Shown here one piece after another: positions 8,046 through 16,355 of a stretch of 64,000 nt of DNA. The DNA comes from an uncultured Bacteroidales bacterium (GTDB lineage: Bacteria > Bacteroidota > Bacteroidia > Bacteroidales > UBA932). The notes beneath the pieces are model-generated. The model ran no database searches. It was not told where the DNA came from and saw only the letters and a program-made list of their open reading frames with translations. Location of the stretch: positions 1 to 64,000 of the forward strand of contig CALUSC010000001.1 in NCBI GenBank assembly GCA_944323345.1, in the 5' to 3' direction. How positions within the stretch are numbered: position 1 is the first letter of the stretch; each line of letters opens with the position of its first letter. The position numbers and the translations under genes were made by a program.

Positions 8046-10715
8046 TCAGAAAAGCGTAGGTTCATTGCCGTCAGGCATTTCCTGCACATCTTCCCTGGCA
8101 TCGGCGCCGGCGTTTTCTTCAGGTACCATGTCATCTTCCGGCTTGTGCAGAGGCTCGATGAACCTGATACTCTTGATATCGTACTGACTGGCTTTTTTCC
8201 CCTTCGCCTGCAGGCCTTTTTTCCCGATGAACTCTTCGGCGTCTATTACCTCAGGAAAACGATGCTCGTATTTTCCCCCGAAGACCACTTCGATCTGCGG
8301 ATGCTTGTCATCGCTGATGTCCACCAGGTACGACCCCTTTCCAGAAGATATGAAAGATACAGGCGTATTATCACTGATGTCGAATGAAAAACGCTTGACA
8401 TAGAACCATTTCTGCTGTCCGTCATAATATATGGCGGTAAAGGTCTTTCCCGGTTTCAGCTTTTCTATTATGGAAAGTTCTCCCTGATATCTGTTGCTCA
8501 GGTCGAATGATGTCGTATAGTATGTACCGTCCTTGAATACGGCGAGAATATGGTCTCCTCCGGTGAATTGTCCCAGGTATTTTCCCCGTGAATCTTCATT
8601 CAGACGGTTTATATCTTCATCGAACCAGACGTCCTTACCTCCGATAGTGGATATCCCCTTGGATTTCAGGAGTATGCGCTGTATGGGATTTTTCGATACC
8701 AGATTTCCGCGCGATGCCCTTCCCTTGATGGCCAGTTTAGCGAAATCGTATTCGTCGATGAGTTTTTTCAGTTTCGGCCTCGGACGGAGGTATATCTTGA
8801 CAGTTTCCGCTTCGCCGTTGCCGTTTGCGCTGAACCACAGAATCTTTGACCCCGGAGTGCCCATCGTGATGTCGTACTCCTTGTCTCTGGTAATGCTTGT
8901 CACCGCGAACCGTTTTGCGTATGCTATGCTGTCTTTCCCGTCCCTGTAAATGACATTGTATATCGTCCTCTGGTCATTTCTGTCGAACAGTCCGATATAC
9001 AGTATGTCCTTTCCGAAAAACGCCTTGTCGCTGACCTTCGTGACAGAATATTTGCCATCCTTGCGGATGACAATGATTTCCGACAGGTCGGAGCAGTCGC
9101 ATACGAATTCAGCGTTGTCTTCCTTTTTCAGACCTATTCCTGCAAAGCCTTCCGCCTTGTTAACATACAGTTTCGCGTTGTTGTTCACCACACGTGTTAC
9201 GGTTATGGTTTCGAAACTGGTTATTTCGGTCAGTCTCGGACGATCCTTTCCGTATTTTTTCTTCAGGTTGCGGAAATAATTGATGGTGAATTCAGTAAGA
9301 TGTTCCAGGTGGTTTTTCGTCTCATCTATTTCCGCTTCTATGCCTTTCAGCTTCTCGTCCAGGGCCTTTATGTCGAACTTGGATATTTTCCTGATAGGTT
9401 TTTCCACGAGTTTCAGAATGTCATCCATGGTTATCTCTCTGAGCACCTGGGACTGGTATTCCTTCATCGCGGAAAAAGTCTCGTCGAGCTGTTCCTCCCA
9501 GCTGGACGAATCTTTCTTTTCCAGAATCCTGTATATCTCGTTTTCGAAATAAATCCTTTCCAGAGAGCCGTAGTGCCATTCTTCGTTCAGTTCTCCAAGC
9601 CTTATCTCAAGTTCTTTACCCAGAAGCATCCTGGTATGTTCCGTGTTGTATCTGAGCACTTCATCCACATCCATGAACTGCGGTTTGCTGTCCACGATCA
9701 CGCATGTGTTCGGAGAAATCGACACTTCGCAGTCCGTGAATGCATAAAGGGCGTCTATAGTCTTGTCCGGAGACACATCGTTCGGAAGATGGATGACAAT
9801 ATTGGCCTGAGTCGTGGTCAGGTCATCTATTTTCCTTATCTTGATTTTTCCGTTGTCCTTGGCTTTCAGGATGGATTCTATGATGTTATGGGTAGTCTTT
9901 CCGTACGGTATCTCGGTGATGGCGATGGTATTCTTGTCGATTTTCTCGATTTTCGCGCGGACTTTTACAGTTCCGCCCCTGCGTCCCTTGTTATATTTCG
10001 AGCAGTCGGCGTAACCTCCTGTCGGAAAGTCAGGATACAGCTCAAAATCCTCTCCGCGGAGTATCGCTATGGACGCATCGAGCAGTTCGTTGAAATTGTG
10101 CGGCAGAATCTTGGACGCCAGACCTACAGCTATGCCTTCGGCTCCCTGGGCCAGAAGCAGCGGGAACTTGACGGGAAGATCGATCGGTTCCTGGTTCTTT
10201 CCGTCGTACGAATTCATCCATTCGGTCGTTTTCGGATTGAACAGGACTTCCTTTGCGAACTTGGTCAGGCGTCCCTCGATGTATCTGGCAGCGGCATTGG
10301 AGTCACCTGTAATGATGTTTCCCCAGTTTCCCTGGCAGTCCACCAGCAGGTTTTTCTGTCCTATCTGTACCAGTGCTCCGAGTATGGATGCATCTCCGTG
10401 CGGATGCAGTTTCATGGCTTCTCCCACGATGGTCGCCACTTTTGTATAAGTGCCGTCGTCGACCTTGTACATGGTATGGAGCACACGCCGCTGGACAGGT
10501 TTCAGACCATCATCTATGTGAGGGACGGCCCTCTGGAGTATGACATACGACGAGTAGTCGAGAAACCACTCCTTGAACATGCCGGAAAGCCTGTATTTCC
10601 GGCTGCTGTCGTTCAAAAGCTTGTCATACTTTCCCGATGATTCGCCGTCCTCCAGTATTTCCTGGCCGAGGTCGTCATCGCCGAAATCTTCGGGCCTGTT
10701 GTCCAGTTCATCCAT
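8046..10715 (-). CDS. parC: DNA topoisomerase IV / gyrase subunit A (ParC-like)
   Basis: An 889-residue type IIA topoisomerase DNA-cleaving subunit. The N-terminal winged-helix domain has GLKPVQRR near residue 70, HPHGD at 104-108 and the active-site tyrosine in AAARYIEGR (Tyr145). The tower, coiled-coil gate and a degenerate C-terminal pinwheel domain follow. I do not see the QRRGGKG GyrA box, which favours ParC over GyrA. An acidic N-terminal extension of about 30 residues precedes the core. In the quinolone-determining loop the residues equivalent to E. coli GyrA 83-87 read A-S-I-L-G, so the acidic residue at 87 is missing. It probably shares a transcript with era and the rlu gene. Confidence 0.93.
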   Translation of the reverse strand: MDELDNRPEDFGDDDLGQEILEDGESSGKYDKLLNDSSRKYRLSGMFKEWFLDYSSYVILQRAVPHIDDGLKPVQRRVLHTMYKVDDGTYTKVATIVGEAMKLHPHGDASILGALVQIGQKNLLVDCQGNWGNIITGDSNAAARYIEGRLTKFAKEVLFNPKTTEWMNSYDGKNQEPIDLPVKFPLLLAQGAEGIAVGLASKILPHNFNELLDASIAILRGEDFELYPDFPTGGYADCSKYNKGRRGGTVKVRAKIEKIDKNTIAITEIPYGKTTHNIIESILKAKDNGKIKIRKIDDLTTTQANIVIHLPNDVSPDKTIDALYAFTDCEVSISPNTCVIVDSKPQFMDVDEVLRYNTEHTRMLLGKELEIRLGELNEEWHYGSLERIYFENEIYRILEKKDSSSWEEQLDETFSAMKEYQSQVLREITMDDILKLVEKPIRKISKFDIKALDEKLKGIEAEIDETKNHLEHLTEFTINYFRNLKKKYGKDRPRLTEITSFETITVTRVVNNNAKLYVNKAEGFAGIGLKKEDNAEFVCDCSDLSEIIVIRKDGKYSVTKVSDKAFFGKDILYIGLFDRNDQRTIYNVIYRDGKDSIAYAKRFAVTSITRDKEYDITMGTPGSKILWFSANGNGEAETVKIYLRPRPKLKKLIDEYDFAKLAIKGRASRGNLVSKNPIQRILLKSKGISTIGGKDVWFDEDINRLNEDSRGKYLGQFTGGDHILAVFKDGTYYTTSFDLSNRYQGELSIIEKLKPGKTFTAIYYDGQQKWFYVKRFSFDISDNTPVSFISSGKGSYLVDISDDKHPQIEVVFGGKYEHRFPEVIDAEEFIGKKGLQAKGKKASQYDIKSIRFIEPLHKPEDDMVPEENAGADAREDVQEMPDGNEPTLF

Positions 10716-10737
10716 ATCCGTTTGCTTTTATTTCAGA

Positions 10738-11631
10738 CTATTCGTATCCGAATTTTTTCAATTCCTTCTTATTTTCTCTCCAGTCAGGTTCCACTTTTAC
10801 GTAGAGGCTCAGGAATACTTTCTTCTGGAAGAAATCTTCCATGTCGATACGTGCGTTGGTGCCTATTTTCTTCAGCATCTGTCCGCCCTTGCCGATAATT
10901 ATGCCTTTCTGGGAATCCCTCATTACATATATGACGGCACTTATATCATACCTCTCTTCACCCTCCTTGAAACTTTCGACCACCACTTCGCAGCTGTACG
11001 GAATCTCCTGGCTGCAATACAGGAAAATCTTTTCCCTGATGATTTCCGAAGCGAAAAACCTCAGATTCTTGTCGGTAAAGACATCCTTGTCGTACCATGC
11101 CGGAGCTTCCGGCAGGTTTCCGACAATGGCGTCGAATATGTTGTCGAGGTTGAATTTCTCCTGAGCCGATGCAGGGAATATCGCAGCCTTCGGCAGCTGC
11201 TCTTTCCACCATTGCATCAGGTTCATCACCTGCTCCTGTGTACTTATGTCTATCTTGTTGATTACCAGAATGACGGGGCAATCTATTTTCTGAAGTTTCG
11301 CGATATACTCCGCATTCTTGTCGCTCTTTTCTATGACATCCGTCACGTACAGTATGATGTCCGCGTCGCCTATGGCCGTATCCACGAAGTCCATCATGTT
11401 TTTCTGAAGCCTGTAATTCGGCTTGAGGATTCCGGGAGTGTCGGAGTAGACTATCTGGTAGTCTTCTCCGTTCACTATCCCCATTATCCTGTGCCGGGTC
11501 GTCTGGGCTTTGGCCGTTACGATGGAAAGTTTCTCTCCGACGAGAGCATTCATAAGCGTGGACTTGCCCACGTTAGGGTTGCCGATTATGTTTACGAACC
11601 CTGAACGGTGTTTTTTCTGGCCGGTCATCAT
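10738..11631 (-). CDS. era: GTPase Era
   Basis: Era is a Ras-like GTPase with a KH domain that binds the 3' end of 16S rRNA during 30S assembly. The G1 motif GNPNVGKST, the switch region AQTTRHRIMG, G3 DTPG and G4 NKID are all present in the first 130 residues. The KH domain near the C-terminus shows the GxxG loop in IIGKGGQMLKKIG. Its 297 residues are standard. Start and stop leave 22 bases to the downstream topoisomerase gene and three to the upstream pseudouridine synthase gene, so the three look cotranscribed. Confidence 0.97.
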   Translation of the reverse strand: MMTGQKKHRSGFVNIIGNPNVGKSTLMNALVGEKLSIVTAKAQTTRHRIMGIVNGEDYQIVYSDTPGILKPNYRLQKNMMDFVDTAIGDADIILYVTDVIEKSDKNAEYIAKLQKIDCPVILVINKIDISTQEQVMNLMQWWKEQLPKAAIFPASAQEKFNLDNIFDAIVGNLPEAPAWYDKDVFTDKNLRFFASEIIREKIFLYCSQEIPYSCEVVVESFKEGEERYDISAVIYVMRDSQKGIIIGKGGQMLKKIGTNARIDMEDFFQKKVFLSLYVKVEPDWRENKKELKKFGYE

Positions 11632-11634
11632 CTT

Positions 11635-12993
11635 TTACTGATAAGATCCTATTTTCAGGACATTTATTTCTCCGTCGGTCAGGTACCTCCACTGTCCTTT
11701 CTTGAGGCCTTTCTTTGTGAGACCTGCGAAGTACACCCTGTCCAGACCTTTCACGTCATAACCCAGGGATTCGAATATCCTTCTGACGATCCTGTTCTTT
11801 CCGGAATGTATTTCTATGCCTATTTTCCTGTGATCCGAGTCATCGATGTATTCGAGTTCGTCTGCGGCGATTTCTCCGTCTGTCAGAGTCACTCCGCTCA
11901 GGATTTTCTCGTAGTCTGCCTTGGCGAGGTCTTCGTTGAGTGTCACCTGGTATATCTTCTTCTTGTTATATGAAGGATGAGTCAGCTTTTCGGCCATTTC
12001 CCCGTCGTTTGTGAACATCAGCACACCTGTGGTGCTCTTGTCCAGCCGTCCGACGGAAAACACTCTCGACTTGCACCCTTTCAGCAGGTCCATGACAGTC
12101 TTTTCAGCGTGAGGATCGCTTGTCGTAGTGACATATCCTTTCGGCTTGTTCATCACGATGTATACCTTCTGTTCGCCTTTGAGACGCTCTCCGTTGAACC
12201 TGATGTCATCGTTGATGTTCACCTTGGTGCCGAGCTCTGTCACCACCTCTCCGTTCACGGTAACCACTCCGGCGAGAATGAAGTTGTCGGCCTCGCGTCT
12301 TGAGCATACGCCTGAATTGGCGATGAACTTGTTCAGCCTTACCTCGTCCTTTACTGGAACCGGAGCATAATCGAAGTCTGAAAAGGCTTCTTCACTCTGT
12401 TTCAGTTTCCTGTCTATCATCCTGTTGATGCCTTTCTGGGACGCTGTCACCGTTCCTGCGCCAGTGTATGGCTTTGTTCCAGGTCTGCGGCCTGCAGGCT
12501 TGCGTGCCGGACCGGCAGCTTTTCTAGTACCGTACGGTTTTCCGTACTGCCCGCTTCTTTTCCTGTCTTCATGTTCTCCGGAATTCCTGCGGATATCGTT
12601 ATGCTCTCCGAAACTCCTGAATCTGTCTCCGTGCTCTCCGAAGTTTCTGCGGTTATCGTTGCCTTCGCCGAAGTTCCTGCGTCTGTCATGATATTCACCG
12701 AAACTCCTGCGTCTGTCTCCGGTATCGCCGAAGTTCCTGCGGTTTTCGCCGAAACTTCTGCGGCTTCCTTCCCTGCGTTCGCCGAATTCCCTCCGGCTTC
12801 CGAAATCCCTGTGCTCTCCGGCCGGTATGAATCTTTTTTCGTCATTCGATGAAAACATCCTTTCTCCGCTCGGTCTCGGTTTGCTGATTCTCGGCCTGCG
12901 CGGACGGGCTCCATCGTTGTTGAAAGTCTTGTCGCCGTAATCCCTACGGTCTTCATTCCTGCGGCCGAAGCCGCCTTTGTTCATGTTTTCCAT
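11635..12993 (-). CDS. RluB/RsuA-type pseudouridine synthase with repetitive basic N-terminus
   Basis: The C-terminal 240 residues form a normal RluB/RluE/RluF-class enzyme: an S4 RNA-binding domain (RLNKFIANSGVCSRREAD), then the catalytic GRLDKSTTG loop with the nucleophilic aspartate, and the NRIVRRIFESLGYDV motif near the end. The N-terminal 200 residues are low complexity, rich in Arg, Gly, Phe and acidic residues, including five near-perfect 10-residue repeats at 95-144 with core R-R-x-F-G-E. Such arginine-rich tails are seen in Bacteroidetes Rlu proteins and probably help RNA binding. Target is most likely 23S rRNA; the exact uridine is not deducible. Confidence 0.93.
   Translation of the reverse strand: MENMNKGGFGRRNEDRRDYGDKTFNNDGARPRRPRISKPRPSGERMFSSNDEKRFIPAGEHRDFGSRREFGERREGSRRSFGENRRNFGDTGDRRRSFGEYHDRRRNFGEGNDNRRNFGEHGDRFRSFGEHNDIRRNSGEHEDRKRSGQYGKPYGTRKAAGPARKPAGRRPGTKPYTGAGTVTASQKGINRMIDRKLKQSEEAFSDFDYAPVPVKDEVRLNKFIANSGVCSRREADNFILAGVVTVNGEVVTELGTKVNINDDIRFNGERLKGEQKVYIVMNKPKGYVTTTSDPHAEKTVMDLLKGCKSRVFSVGRLDKSTTGVLMFTNDGEMAEKLTHPSYNKKKIYQVTLNEDLAKADYEKILSGVTLTDGEIAADELEYIDDSDHRKIGIEIHSGKNRIVRRIFESLGYDVKGLDRVYFAGLTKKGLKKGQWRYLTDGEINVLKIGSYQ
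12562..12711 (-). repeat. 30-bp coding tandem repeat in the pseudouridine synthase gene
   Basis: Five in-frame units encode ten-residue repeats of the form R-R-(S/N)-F-G-E-x-x-D-x (residues 95-144). Looser copies of the R-R-x-F-G motif precede them from about residue 62. Since 30 is a multiple of three, copy number can change without breaking the frame. Confidence 0.85.
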
Positions 12994-13017
12994 TTCCTTT
13001 TGTGCCTCCCGGCAATT

Positions 13018-13809
13018 TTATTGTAATTTAAATATGTATGTAATGGTTCCGGACTGCTGGAGAGGTGCGTCTGCCTTGACATTGAACTGCGTGTTCACTG
13101 CAGCTTTTCTGGCCGCTTCCCACAGAGTCTTGTCCGAAACAGTCGTTCCTGCCCCGCCCGGAACAGCGCTTGTGACATTTCCGTACCGGTCCACAAGTAT
13201 GTCCACTACCACAATCCCGCTTTTCTGTACAGAGTATGCGGGTTTAGGCAGCGTACCGACTACGGTCCTTCCCTTTACTTTCGCGTTCGGTTCCCCTGAC
13301 GTCCTTCCCAGCATCGTGTTCCCCATGGCATGACCTGCCTTGAGCTCATCAGATACTTTGCCGGCCGACTGGGGAGCCAGAGTATCTTTATCCGTATCAT
13401 TGTTTGCCGCATGGAACAGGGCACGCCTGTTTATTTCCTTTTTCCGCGGCGGTTCGGGTATCGCGACATCTCCGTCATCCCCGACAGTAGCTTCAGGAGC
13501 TTCATTGCTTCCTGTCCCTTCCATCTGTGCTTCAGACCTTTGTACCAGGTTGAGGTCTTCTTCCGGATCGGCATCCACGGCCCTCGGCTGTGTCCCGTAA
13601 GTGACCTGCTCCGGAATTTCAGGCTCCTGCTCCACTTCAGCGAATTCTATGACCATGCTTTGCTCCGGAGGAGGGGGGTAGAGATATTTCAAGCCGTTTG
13701 TCATGCAGACCGAGAACAGCAGTATATGCGCCAAAGCAGCGAGTAATATTCCCGCTGCCGTGGATTTCCGTTCCTGACGGTTATGCTCCTGTTCGTAAAA
13801 CTTGGCCAT
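13018..13809 (-). CDS. TonB-like energy transducer
   Basis: A 263-residue protein with one N-terminal membrane anchor (AGILLAALAHILLFSVCM), a Pro/Glu-rich periplasmic stretch (FAEVEQEPEIPEQ) and a C-terminal TonB-type domain ending in TITYIFKLQ. It follows exbB and exbD in the same direction, with a nine-base gap after exbD. The trio would transmit proton-motive force to outer-membrane TonB-dependent transporters, such as the two SusC proteins in this window. The C-terminal domain is somewhat TolA-like in its conserved KAAVNTQFNV segment, so a Tol-type role is an alternative. Confidence 0.85.
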   Translation of the reverse strand: MAKFYEQEHNRQERKSTAAGILLAALAHILLFSVCMTNGLKYLYPPPPEQSMVIEFAEVEQEPEIPEQVTYGTQPRAVDADPEEDLNLVQRSEAQMEGTGSNEAPEATVGDDGDVAIPEPPRKKEINRRALFHAANNDTDKDTLAPQSAGKVSDELKAGHAMGNTMLGRTSGEPNAKVKGRTVVGTLPKPAYSVQKSGIVVVDILVDRYGNVTSAVPGGAGTTVSDKTLWEAARKAAVNTQFNVKADAPLQQSGTITYIFKLQ

Positions 13810-13818
13810 CTGCTTGTA

Positions 13819-14232
13819 CTATTCCGGCGATGTAGCCAGGATTACCTTATAATGATTCCGTTTGGCGATATTCATGATTTTCACCACCTCCCCGATAGGG
13901 ACAGTCTCGTCCGAATATATGGAGAAAGTCGGGTCTTCTTCGGTCATGAGCAGTTCGTTCAATTCACCCTCTATCTGGTCGAATCTTACCGGAGTCTGCT
14001 CTCCGTTTATATGATATGTGAAATTTCCTGTATCCTGATAATGCTTGATCGAGACGCTGACCGTAGCTTTAGCCGAAATCTGTCCTGTGCTTTTGGGCAG
14101 GAGAAGTTTCAGCGCATTCGGATTCACCAGCGTCGAAGTCACCAGGAAAAAGATCAGAAGCAGGAATACGATGTCTGTCATGGAAGACATCGAAAATTCC
14201 GACAGGACTTTGGTGTTTCGTTTTATAGCCAT
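13819..14232 (-). CDS. ExbD/TolR biopolymer transport protein
   Basis: A 137-residue protein with a short cytoplasmic N-terminus, one transmembrane helix (SMTDIVFLLLIFFLVTSTLV) carrying the essential Asp in MTDIVFLLLIFF, and a periplasmic domain. That aspartate is the proton-path residue of ExbD/TolR. It overlaps neither neighbour and sits four bases after exbB. It acts with ExbB as the inner-membrane motor for the TonB-like protein downstream. Confidence 0.93.
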   Translation of the reverse strand: MAIKRNTKVLSEFSMSSMTDIVFLLLIFFLVTSTLVNPNALKLLLPKSTGQISAKATVSVSIKHYQDTGNFTYHINGEQTPVRFDQIEGELNELLMTEEDPTFSIYSDETVPIGEVVKIMNIAKRNHYKVILATSPE

Positions 14233-14236
14233 TGCA

Positions 14237-14959
14237 TTATTCTCCTGCAGTACCTTTGTCTCCCGAAACCGGTTCCTCGTTGAGGATATCCATGAAGTCT
14301 ATCGTCGTGCTTTCCATCATGAATACAAGATCGGAAATCCTGGAAGTCAGATAATTATATCCGAAATATGCCAGAATGCCGACTATAAGTCCGCCGACAG
14401 TGGTCACCATCGCCGTATAGATACCTCCGGAAAGCAGCGTGATGTCTATGTTGTTCCCTGCATTGGCCATATTGAAAAATGCCTGTATCATACCCATCAC
14501 CGTACCGAGGAATCCTATCATAGGTGCGCCTCCGGCAATGGTCGCGAGCATCGGAAGTCCTTTTTCAAGACGTGCCACCTCTACGTTTCCGGTATTTTCC
14601 ACAGCCGTCTGGATATCCTGCAGCGGACGCCCTATCCTCTCGATGCCTTTTTCCACGAGACGTGCGATAGGCGTATCGTATCTCTGGCAGAGGTCTGTCG
14701 CGGACTTTATCTTGCCGTCATGGATAAGCTCGTTTATGTTCCGCATGAAATTCCTGTCGACTGTACTGGCCTTGCGTATCATCCACCATTTCTTTCCGAA
14801 AACATAGATGGCGATGATCGAGAGAGCCAGAAGGACAAGCATGAGCCAGCCTCCCTTTGCTGCCATCTCCAGCAATGAATAACTTATCACTTCCTGTTGA
14901 GGTACTGCTTCGAGAGAGGCTCCCGCATCTCCGGCAATCTGTAAAATACTGAACAGCAT
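14237..14959 (-). CDS. ExbB/TolQ/MotA-family proton channel
   Basis: A 240-residue inner-membrane protein with three hydrophobic segments. The first is near residue 37 (GGWLMLVLLALSIIAIYVFG). The conserved pair at the end is APMIGFLGTVMGMIQAF and the YTAMVTTVGGLIVGILAYFGYN helix region, which is the MotA_ExbB domain signature. It begins the exbB-exbD-tonB-like operon. Upstream on the reverse strand is a candidate TATTTTTG box about 90 bases before the ATG. Confidence 0.94.
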   Translation of the reverse strand: MLFSILQIAGDAGASLEAVPQQEVISYSLLEMAAKGGWLMLVLLALSIIAIYVFGKKWWMIRKASTVDRNFMRNINELIHDGKIKSATDLCQRYDTPIARLVEKGIERIGRPLQDIQTAVENTGNVEVARLEKGLPMLATIAGGAPMIGFLGTVMGMIQAFFNMANAGNNIDITLLSGGIYTAMVTTVGGLIVGILAYFGYNYLTSRISDLVFMMESTTIDFMDILNEEPVSGDKGTAGE

Positions 14960-15050
14960 AATTCAATAAAATGTCACCGAAATAACTCTGTAAAACAATA
15001 AATTTTCCGGCCAAAGGCCAATATGCGCCCTATACAGGCAAAATACGCCG

Positions 15051-15058
15051 CAAAAATA
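15051..15058 (-). promoter_or_regulatory. Candidate -7 box (TATTTTTG) for the exbB operon
   Basis: The reverse strand reads TATTTTTG, an exact TAnnTTTG match, about 90 bases upstream of the exbB start codon. A second TATTTTG lies nine bases downstream, so the precise start is uncertain. Confidence 0.35.
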
Positions 15059-15092
15059 GAAAAAAAACTCGATTAAACAATAACGGGATTTG

Positions 15093-16295
15093 TCAGAGCA
15101 GGTTCAGCATGTGGCTGCGGGACAGCATGCACGCCCCGTGGGCTCCGGCCTTCTTGCCCAGACGCGAGAACTTCACGACGGTGTCCCGGCTCACGATATT
15201 CAGGGAATGCTTGTTTATCGCGCTCTTGATAGGAAGCATCAGGTATTCTTCCGCCACTGAAAGCCTTCCCCCTATGATTACCAGTTCCGGGTTGAAAATA
15301 TTGATAAGCCCGGCGATCGCGCGTCCGAGCGTACTGCCTATTTCCTCTATGGACTCTATCGCCAGCACATCTTCTTCCACGAGAGCATCGAGAATGTCAT
15401 CCAGCGTGATTTCCTCCCCGCGGGAATACTTGGCGGAGAGTACGGATGCCTTGCCTTCCTGCAGCTTTTCCAGGAAAATACGGTGCACTGCGGAGCCGGA
15501 AGCCCCTGTCTCCAGGCATCCCACTTTCCCGCACTGGCATATCACACCGTTCTCCAGTAGAGGGACATGGCCTATTTCTCCTGAAAATCCCGACTTGCCG
15601 TATGACAGCCTGCCGTCGATTATCATGCCCATGCCCAGACCCCAGCTCAGGTTTATGAACAGGAAATGGTTTTCCTTGTTCGCTTCACCGCATATATATT
15701 CTCCGTAAGCCATGGCCCTGGAGTCGTTTTCGATGAATACCGGAGTTTTCAGTTTCTCTTCAAGGATGGAAGCCAGAGGCTTGTCCTCTCCGAGGAAATA
15801 CGAGAAGCTGTAGCCGGTGTTGCGGTTTACCCTGCCGGTGAGATTTACTCCGTAGGCCAGAACCTTTTCTTCGTCTATTCCGAATTTGCAGGTCTGTTTC
15901 TTCAGCAGGTCGCACAGACGTGCGATGGAATCCTCGCTGCTTTCCAGAACGAACGGAATATCATCCACGTATTCCAGTATATTGCCTTTGAAATTGCTGG
16001 CGGCGATGCTGACATGGTGTCTGGTTACGTCAGCGCCGATGAAATATCCGGCAGACGAATTCAGTCCGTAGATGCTTGGCCTCCGCCCTCCGGATGTCCC
16101 TGATTTGCCGAGCTCTTCTATGAAGCCTTCTTCGATAAGCTCGCTTACCATCTTCGTGACTGTAGGGATGCTTGTCCCGGTTTCCTTGCTCATTTCGGCG
16201 ATACTGAAGTCACCGCCGTTTATACACAGGCCGAGAATCTGCCGCTTGATGGCGGCAGATTTGCCTGTCGATTTATTCAGGAATGAATCTCTCAT
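15093..16295 (-). CDS. ROK-family transcriptional regulator (NagC/Mlc-like)
   Basis: A 400-residue protein. An N-terminal winged helix-turn-helix (ADMSKETGTSIPTVTK-like segment near 30-50) precedes a ROK sugar-kinase fold. The ROK zinc motif is present in CQCGKVGCLE, and the nucleotide-site remnant ENDSRAMAYGE and the conserved LGMGMIIDG are visible. Family members such as NagC and Mlc repress sugar uptake genes and are released by phosphosugars or partner proteins. It lies directly downstream of the MFS transporter and DUF4434 genes, so it is a likely regulator of that cluster and possibly of the amino-sugar PUL across the divergent region. Confidence 0.92.
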   Translation of the reverse strand: MRDSFLNKSTGKSAAIKRQILGLCINGGDFSIAEMSKETGTSIPTVTKMVSELIEEGFIEELGKSGTSGGRRPSIYGLNSSAGYFIGADVTRHHVSIAASNFKGNILEYVDDIPFVLESSEDSIARLCDLLKKQTCKFGIDEEKVLAYGVNLTGRVNRNTGYSFSYFLGEDKPLASILEEKLKTPVFIENDSRAMAYGEYICGEANKENHFLFINLSWGLGMGMIIDGRLSYGKSGFSGEIGHVPLLENGVICQCGKVGCLETGASGSAVHRIFLEKLQEGKASVLSAKYSRGEEITLDDILDALVEEDVLAIESIEEIGSTLGRAIAGLINIFNPELVIIGGRLSVAEEYLMLPIKSAINKHSLNIVSRDTVVKFSRLGKKAGAHGACMLSRSHMLNLL

Positions 16296-16319
16296 CTGGG
16301 TATTAATGCCTTAAAGCGA

Positions 16320-16327
16320 CAAAGATA
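16320..16327 (-). promoter_or_regulatory. -7 box (TATCTTTG) upstream of the ROK gene
   Basis: The reverse strand reads TATCTTTG 24 bases before the ROK start codon, an exact match to TAnnTTTG. It suggests the regulator has its own promoter in the 60-base gap after the MFS gene. Confidence 0.6.
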
Positions 16328-16355
16328 ATGAAAAAACATTCGGGACATCAGCTTT

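Noticed and set aside
9300..10640. Long forward frame antisense to the topoisomerase gene
   Set aside because: It is a shadow of a gene with clear motifs; the translation lacks any recognisable domain.
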